The position numbers were made by a program, and so were the translations under genes. Of a stretch of DNA of 10,954 bases, positions 7,699 through 10,954 are shown piece by piece (position 1 is the first letter of the stretch; each line of letters starts with the position of its first letter). The notes under the pieces are model-generated. The model was not told the origin of the DNA, searched no databases, and worked only from the letters and a program-made list of their open reading frames with translations. Source of the stretch: an uncultured Collinsella sp. (GTDB lineage: Bacteria; Actinomycetota; Coriobacteriia; Coriobacteriales; Coriobacteriaceae); assembly GCA_900766165.1 (NCBI GenBank), contig CAAFUK010000118.1, positions 1 through 10,954 on the forward strand, in the 5' to 3' direction.

Positions 7699-7902
7699 AT
7701 GAAGCACGCTCTGTATGCCTCCGGCTACCCACATGACCGCAAATCCTGGTTATCAAGGGCCGTCGCGCGCTTTGACATCGACCGAAAGCCGCTCGCGGAA
7801 TAATCCCTCGCCATTAGCGAACTTGAATCGAAATTAGATATCCCAAAAAGCCGCAATGCCGTACCCTCGTCTCAACAACTCCAGTACAAGGACGGCATTC
7901 AA
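7699..7902 (+). pseudogene. Interrupted in-frame extension upstream of the primase-helicase gene
   Basis: From the ATG at 7699, 34 codons (MKHALYASGYPHDRKSW... to ...RKPLAE) run to a TAA at 7801-7803. The same frame then continues without another stop for 33 codons (SLAISELESKLDIPKSRNAV...) into the ATG at 7903. Both halves read like a soluble helical protein and use codons like those of the downstream gene. Either a longer N-terminus was broken by one nonsense change, or a short upstream ORF ends by chance in the same frame. I do not recognise the family. The left end abuts the MITE, which may have removed the original start. Confidence 0.45.
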
Positions 7903-10887
7903 ATGGGCAACACCATGCATCAATACGCCCTCTTTGGGACCGCACAATTTAAATACGATCAGACGATCACGCATATATCGGACCAACACCGACAAATCGT
8001 CATTTGCAACAACGGTTCAGACGTACGCTACGTCACTCTTGAAGAGTGGGAAGAAGCTGGCGCTTTGTTCGATGAACGAGCGCAAATCGAGGGCATCGTC
8101 ACCAGCGCGAGCCCAGCACGTGACAAACTCGAGCTCTTTCGCAGTCTCTTTACTTGCCGCAAAGATGTTTACGCTCATGGATATCGCAGAAAAGACGGGG
8201 GCATCGGCTATACGCCCGCTTGCGCAAATGAGTGGAAACCGGGAATTTGCCCCAAAGCAGCCCAACAAAGAATCAGATGCGCGGAGTGCACAAATCGCGT
8301 CTTCCCCGAATTAAGCGATGCCACAATCATCGCTCACTTTAAAGGCAAGGACGACCGATTCCGTGACGTCCTCGGGCAATATGTGCTCGACAGGAACTGC
8401 AACACGAAAGTTCTCGTCATCGATTTTGACAAAGCGGACTGGAAAGAGGCAACAAATGCCGTACGGCTTGTTGCAAAACGACGGGGCATTAACGCCGCCG
8501 TTGAGCGCTCAAGGTCCGGCAACGGCGCACACATCTGGTTTTTCTTCCTCGAGCCAATCGACGCAAAGGCTGCCAGAGAGTTTGGAAGTTACCTCATAAC
8601 CGAAGCCGCGGCGCTTAATAAAACAATCACGTTCGAGGCCTTTGATCGAATGCTCCCCGCTCAGGTCACTATCCCCGATGGAGGCTTTGGAAACCTCATC
8701 GCACTTCCCTTTCAAGGCAAGGCACAACGTGAAGGAAACAGCGTATTTGTAGACGAGCAATTCGAGCCCTTTCCCGACCAATGGCTCTACCTGTCCCAAA
8801 TCCAGCTGATTCCGCGCTCGACGGTGCATAATTTGATCGAGGCCACTGGAAACAACCCACACGGGCTAGCAACAGTTGCGGTGGCAAACAAAACCAAACG
8901 ATATGCCCAAAAACCACGAAAGCGGCTACCGCTCACATCGCGAGACTTTCCCTCATCGCTGCCCGTCACACAAGCCGATATGCTGTACATCCCCGAGAAG
9001 TCTCTGAGTCCAGCGGCTCAGATGGAAATCCGCGGGCTCGCAACATTCGCCAACCCGGAATTCTTCCGCGCGCAATCTATGCATCAATCAGTATTCGGTA
9101 AACCGCGGCTCATAGACCTCAGTGAGCTTAGAGGCGGCTGTGTCGCGATTCCCAGAGGCTGCAAAACCAAGCTTGAGCAGCTGCTCCAAGAAACCGGCGT
9201 TACTGCCCACTATTTAGACGAACGCCAATCCGATAATCAAATTGTGATGACATTTAAAGGCACCCTTCGCCCTGAACAGCAAATCGCCGCTGACCAGATG
9301 CTCTCGTACGAAGATGGAATCATGTCAGCGCCGACGGGCTTCGGTAAAACCGTCATCGGGGCTTATCTTATTGCCGCCATTGGTCTTCCAACGCTCGTCA
9401 TCGTTCCCAAGACCGCACTCATAACCCAATGGAAATCCCAGCTCGAGCGATTTGTCGACATTACGGACAACAGGGAGCCCGTCCGAACCCCAAAAGGACG
9501 AATCAGCAAAAAGCAGCCTCCGCTCATCGGGCAAATTGGAGGAGGCAAGACCGCCGTAAGTGGCCTCATCGACGTCGCTTCATTTCAATCGCTGTCTGGC
9601 AAAGACCGCCAAACCGGAGAGCCAATAGTTAAGGACCTTGTTCGCAATTACGGCCTCATTATCTGCGACGAATGCCACCATGCCGCCGCGCCGCAGCTCG
9701 AGCTTGTTCTCAAGTCTGCCCCGGCCAAATACGTATACGGCCTTTCCGCAACGCCCGAGCGCTCCGACGGTCTTACGCGGGCACTCTCCATGCTCTGCGG
9801 ACCGCTTCGCTATGTCATCGATCCAAAAACGCAAGCGATCCAGCAGGGCATCCAGCGCATCGTACGGCCTCGTTTTACCGGAATTCGACTACCGGCCTAC
9901 GAGCCCGGTGCAAGCTTCAATCAGATTCTCGACCTTCTGTGCGCGCATGCAGCTAGAAACGAATTGATTGTCAACGACGCTCTTGAAGCCGCGTCAAACA
10001 GTCGGCATCCGCTCGTGCTGTCTAAAAGGAAAAAGCATGCCGAGGAGCTGTTCAGGCTGCTTAAAGACCGAGGACACGAACCCATTCTCCTGACCGGGGA
10101 AATCGACGCCAAAGAAAGAAAAGCGATACTGAACAGTCTTCCCTGCTTCGAACACGAACATCGAATCATCGTCGCCACCGAAAGCCTTCTGGGCGAGGGC
10201 TTCGATCTGTCCTACCTTGACACTCTCCTCATTGCCACGCCGATATCGTGGGACGGCAGCATCACGCAGCAGGCGGGCAGACTGCATAGAAGTCACGAGG
10301 GCAAGCGGCGGGTTGAGATATTCGACTACGTTGACCTGTCGATACCCATGCTCGCCCGAATGTACCAGAAAAGACTCAAGACCTACGCCAAGCTCGGGTA
10401 CGAAGTCTACGCGACCGGAGGCAGCGAGCAGTCCGATCAAAACATTCTCATAGAACCGGCTAATGCCATAGAGACTCTAGTTGAAGACATCGTCGGTGCC
10501 GCCAAGAGCATCTTCATTGCCGCACCCTACGCATCCGCCGCCTGCCTCGCAAAGCTCGGCGATACAATCAGAGATGCCATTGCCCGAGGGATTGCCCTTG
10601 AGATTTACCTTGCCTCGACTCCGCGTGAAGATGCAAAAGAGACTTTGGCCGAAATGAACGTCGAGTATGCCATTAGAGCAGAAGGGCGTTTGTGTGCAGT
10701 GATAATTGACGAAGAAACTGTCTGGTACGGAACGATCCCGCTGCTAGCTTTCCCAAAGAACGAAGACTGCAGCATCAGGTTCAAAAACAGCGAGATCGCA
10801 GCGGAGCTCTTAGACGAAGTCAGCCACAAGGGGAAGCCAGATGCCGCGTCAACAGACGGAACATCTCCATCACTTGCGGTGAAATAG
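7903..10887 (+). CDS. TOTE-type AEP primase-SF2 helicase-PLD fusion protein
   Basis: 994 residues. N-terminal primase domain (about 75-310): Cys ribbon C107, C116, C126, C129; catalytic DxD in VIDFDK (Asp174, Asp176); SRSGNGAH (His210); and a third acidic site near Asp248, followed by GGFGNLIALPFQ, the hallmark of the AEP found in TOTE conflict systems. A linker (about 325-450) leads to an SF2 helicase: Walker A SAPTGFGKT (475-483), DECH (589-592), SAT (615-617), GEGFD (764-768), and QQAGRLHR (789-796). The C-terminal PLD-like domain (about 848-975) keeps VWYG but lacks the HxK pair and Asn. The predicted role is synthesis and unwinding on foreign or mobile DNA; this is inference. Start ATG has AAGGA 10 nt upstream. 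The last codons (SLAVK, stop) lie inside repeat copy 3. Codon use is less GC-rich than in the left-hand genes, suggesting transfer. Confidence 0.9.
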   Translation: MGNTMHQYALFGTAQFKYDQTITHISDQHRQIVICNNGSDVRYVTLEEWEEAGALFDERAQIEGIVTSASPARDKLELFRSLFTCRKDVYAHGYRRKDGGIGYTPACANEWKPGICPKAAQQRIRCAECTNRVFPELSDATIIAHFKGKDDRFRDVLGQYVLDRNCNTKVLVIDFDKADWKEATNAVRLVAKRRGINAAVERSRSGNGAHIWFFFLEPIDAKAAREFGSYLITEAAALNKTITFEAFDRMLPAQVTIPDGGFGNLIALPFQGKAQREGNSVFVDEQFEPFPDQWLYLSQIQLIPRSTVHNLIEATGNNPHGLATVAVANKTKRYAQKPRKRLPLTSRDFPSSLPVTQADMLYIPEKSLSPAAQMEIRGLATFANPEFFRAQSMHQSVFGKPRLIDLSELRGGCVAIPRGCKTKLEQLLQETGVTAHYLDERQSDNQIVMTFKGTLRPEQQIAADQMLSYEDGIMSAPTGFGKTVIGAYLIAAIGLPTLVIVPKTALITQWKSQLERFVDITDNREPVRTPKGRISKKQPPLIGQIGGGKTAVSGLIDVASFQSLSGKDRQTGEPIVKDLVRNYGLIICDECHHAAAPQLELVLKSAPAKYVYGLSATPERSDGLTRALSMLCGPLRYVIDPKTQAIQQGIQRIVRPRFTGIRLPAYEPGASFNQILDLLCAHAARNELIVNDALEAASNSRHPLVLSKRKKHAEELFRLLKDRGHEPILLTGEIDAKERKAILNSLPCFEHEHRIIVATESLLGEGFDLSYLDTLLIATPISWDGSITQQAGRLHRSHEGKRRVEIFDYVDLSIPMLARMYQKRLKTYAKLGYEVYATGGSEQSDQNILIEPANAIETLVEDIVGAAKSIFIAAPYASAACLAKLGDTIRDAIARGIALEIYLASTPREDAKETLAEMNVEYAIRAEGRLCAVIIDEETVWYGTIPLLAFPKNEDCSIRFKNSEIAAELLDEVSHKGKPDAASTDGTSPSLAVK

Positions 10888-10939
10888 GGACTGTTTTTGG
10901 CTTATAAGCCGCAAATCAATCCCTTTTTCCCCGCAACTT
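10872..10939. repeat. Hairpin repeat, TTGCGGTGAAATAG family, copy 3
   Basis: 68-bp unit aligned without gaps to copy 2 (61 of 68 identical), same orientation. Arms 10874-10890 and 10920-10936 pair imperfectly (15 of 17), and the centre holds a perfect palindrome GGCTTATAAGCC (10899-10910). It overlaps the 3' end of the primase-helicase gene and provides its TAG stop (10885-10887). No T tract follows, so termination would be weak. The remaining bases to the window end show nothing. Confidence 0.8.
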
Positions 10940-10954
10940 AGAAGTGAGTGGCTA

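Larger units (their letters stand above)
7298..7902. other. Gene-poor, AT-richer stretch before the primase-helicase gene
   Basis: This 605-bp stretch holds repeat copy 2, an 87-bp segment (7383-7469), the MITE-like element (7470-7689) and a short interrupted reading frame (7699-7902). The 7383-7469 segment stays open on the plus strand with a hydrophobic run KYKILLAIGAFPAVWGAMIS, possibly a gene remnant cut by the MITE, but too short to identify. No tRNA or CRISPR repeats were seen. Confidence 0.5.

Noticed and set aside
7456..7702. CCGAACGA / CCGAATGA as target-site duplication of the MITE
   Set aside because: The two strings differ and neither abuts the inverted-repeat ends, so the similarity is probably accidental.
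4036..10939. CRISPR array from the three similar repeats
   Set aside because: Copies are kilobases apart, each is itself a long hairpin with variable loop, and there are no regular spacers or cas genes.

Overview
The window looks like chromosomal DNA of a high-GC gut actinobacterium of the Coriobacteriia, most likely Collinsella or a close relative. This is inferred from protein style, strong G/C bias at third codon positions in the core genes, and dispersed hairpin repeats. It was not confirmed by any search.

Layout. Positions 1-171 are non-coding: a REP-like hairpin and a G-rich (minus strand) terminator-like region downstream of a phosphate operon. Positions 172-3832 hold a compact minus-strand pstS-pstC-pstA-pstB operon for high-affinity phosphate uptake, read right to left, with overlapping pstC/pstA and pstA/pstB junctions. 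Positions 3833-4125 hold the pstS leader and a 69-bp hairpin repeat (copy 1). Positions 4126-6286 hold two minus-strand genes, a HAD phosphatase followed by an M20 PepV-like dipeptidase, which probably end at repeat copy 1. A 150-bp divergent promoter region (6287-6436) separates them from a plus-strand DegV/FakB-like gene (6437-7297), which is followed by hairpin repeat copy 2 with a T tract.

Positions 7298-7902 are an AT-richer stretch. It carries repeat copy 2, a 220-bp MITE-like element with 30-bp terminal inverted repeats, and a short broken reading frame in phase with the next gene. Positions 7903-10887 encode a 994-residue protein. It fuses an archaeo-eukaryotic-primase (AEP) domain of the TOTE-conflict-system type, a superfamily 2 helicase and a C-terminal phospholipase-D-like domain whose catalytic residues look lost. 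Repeat copy 3 overlaps its last codons and supplies its stop codon.

How it fits together. The left 7.3 kb is ordinary housekeeping: phosphate import, phosphatase and dipeptide hydrolysis, and fatty-acid-binding DegV. The right third looks like an acquired conflict or mobile-element module. It has different codon use, is bracketed by two direct copies of the hairpin repeat (61 of 68 positions identical) and is preceded by a MITE-like element. The main novelty is this bracketed single-gene primase-helicase-PLD module.
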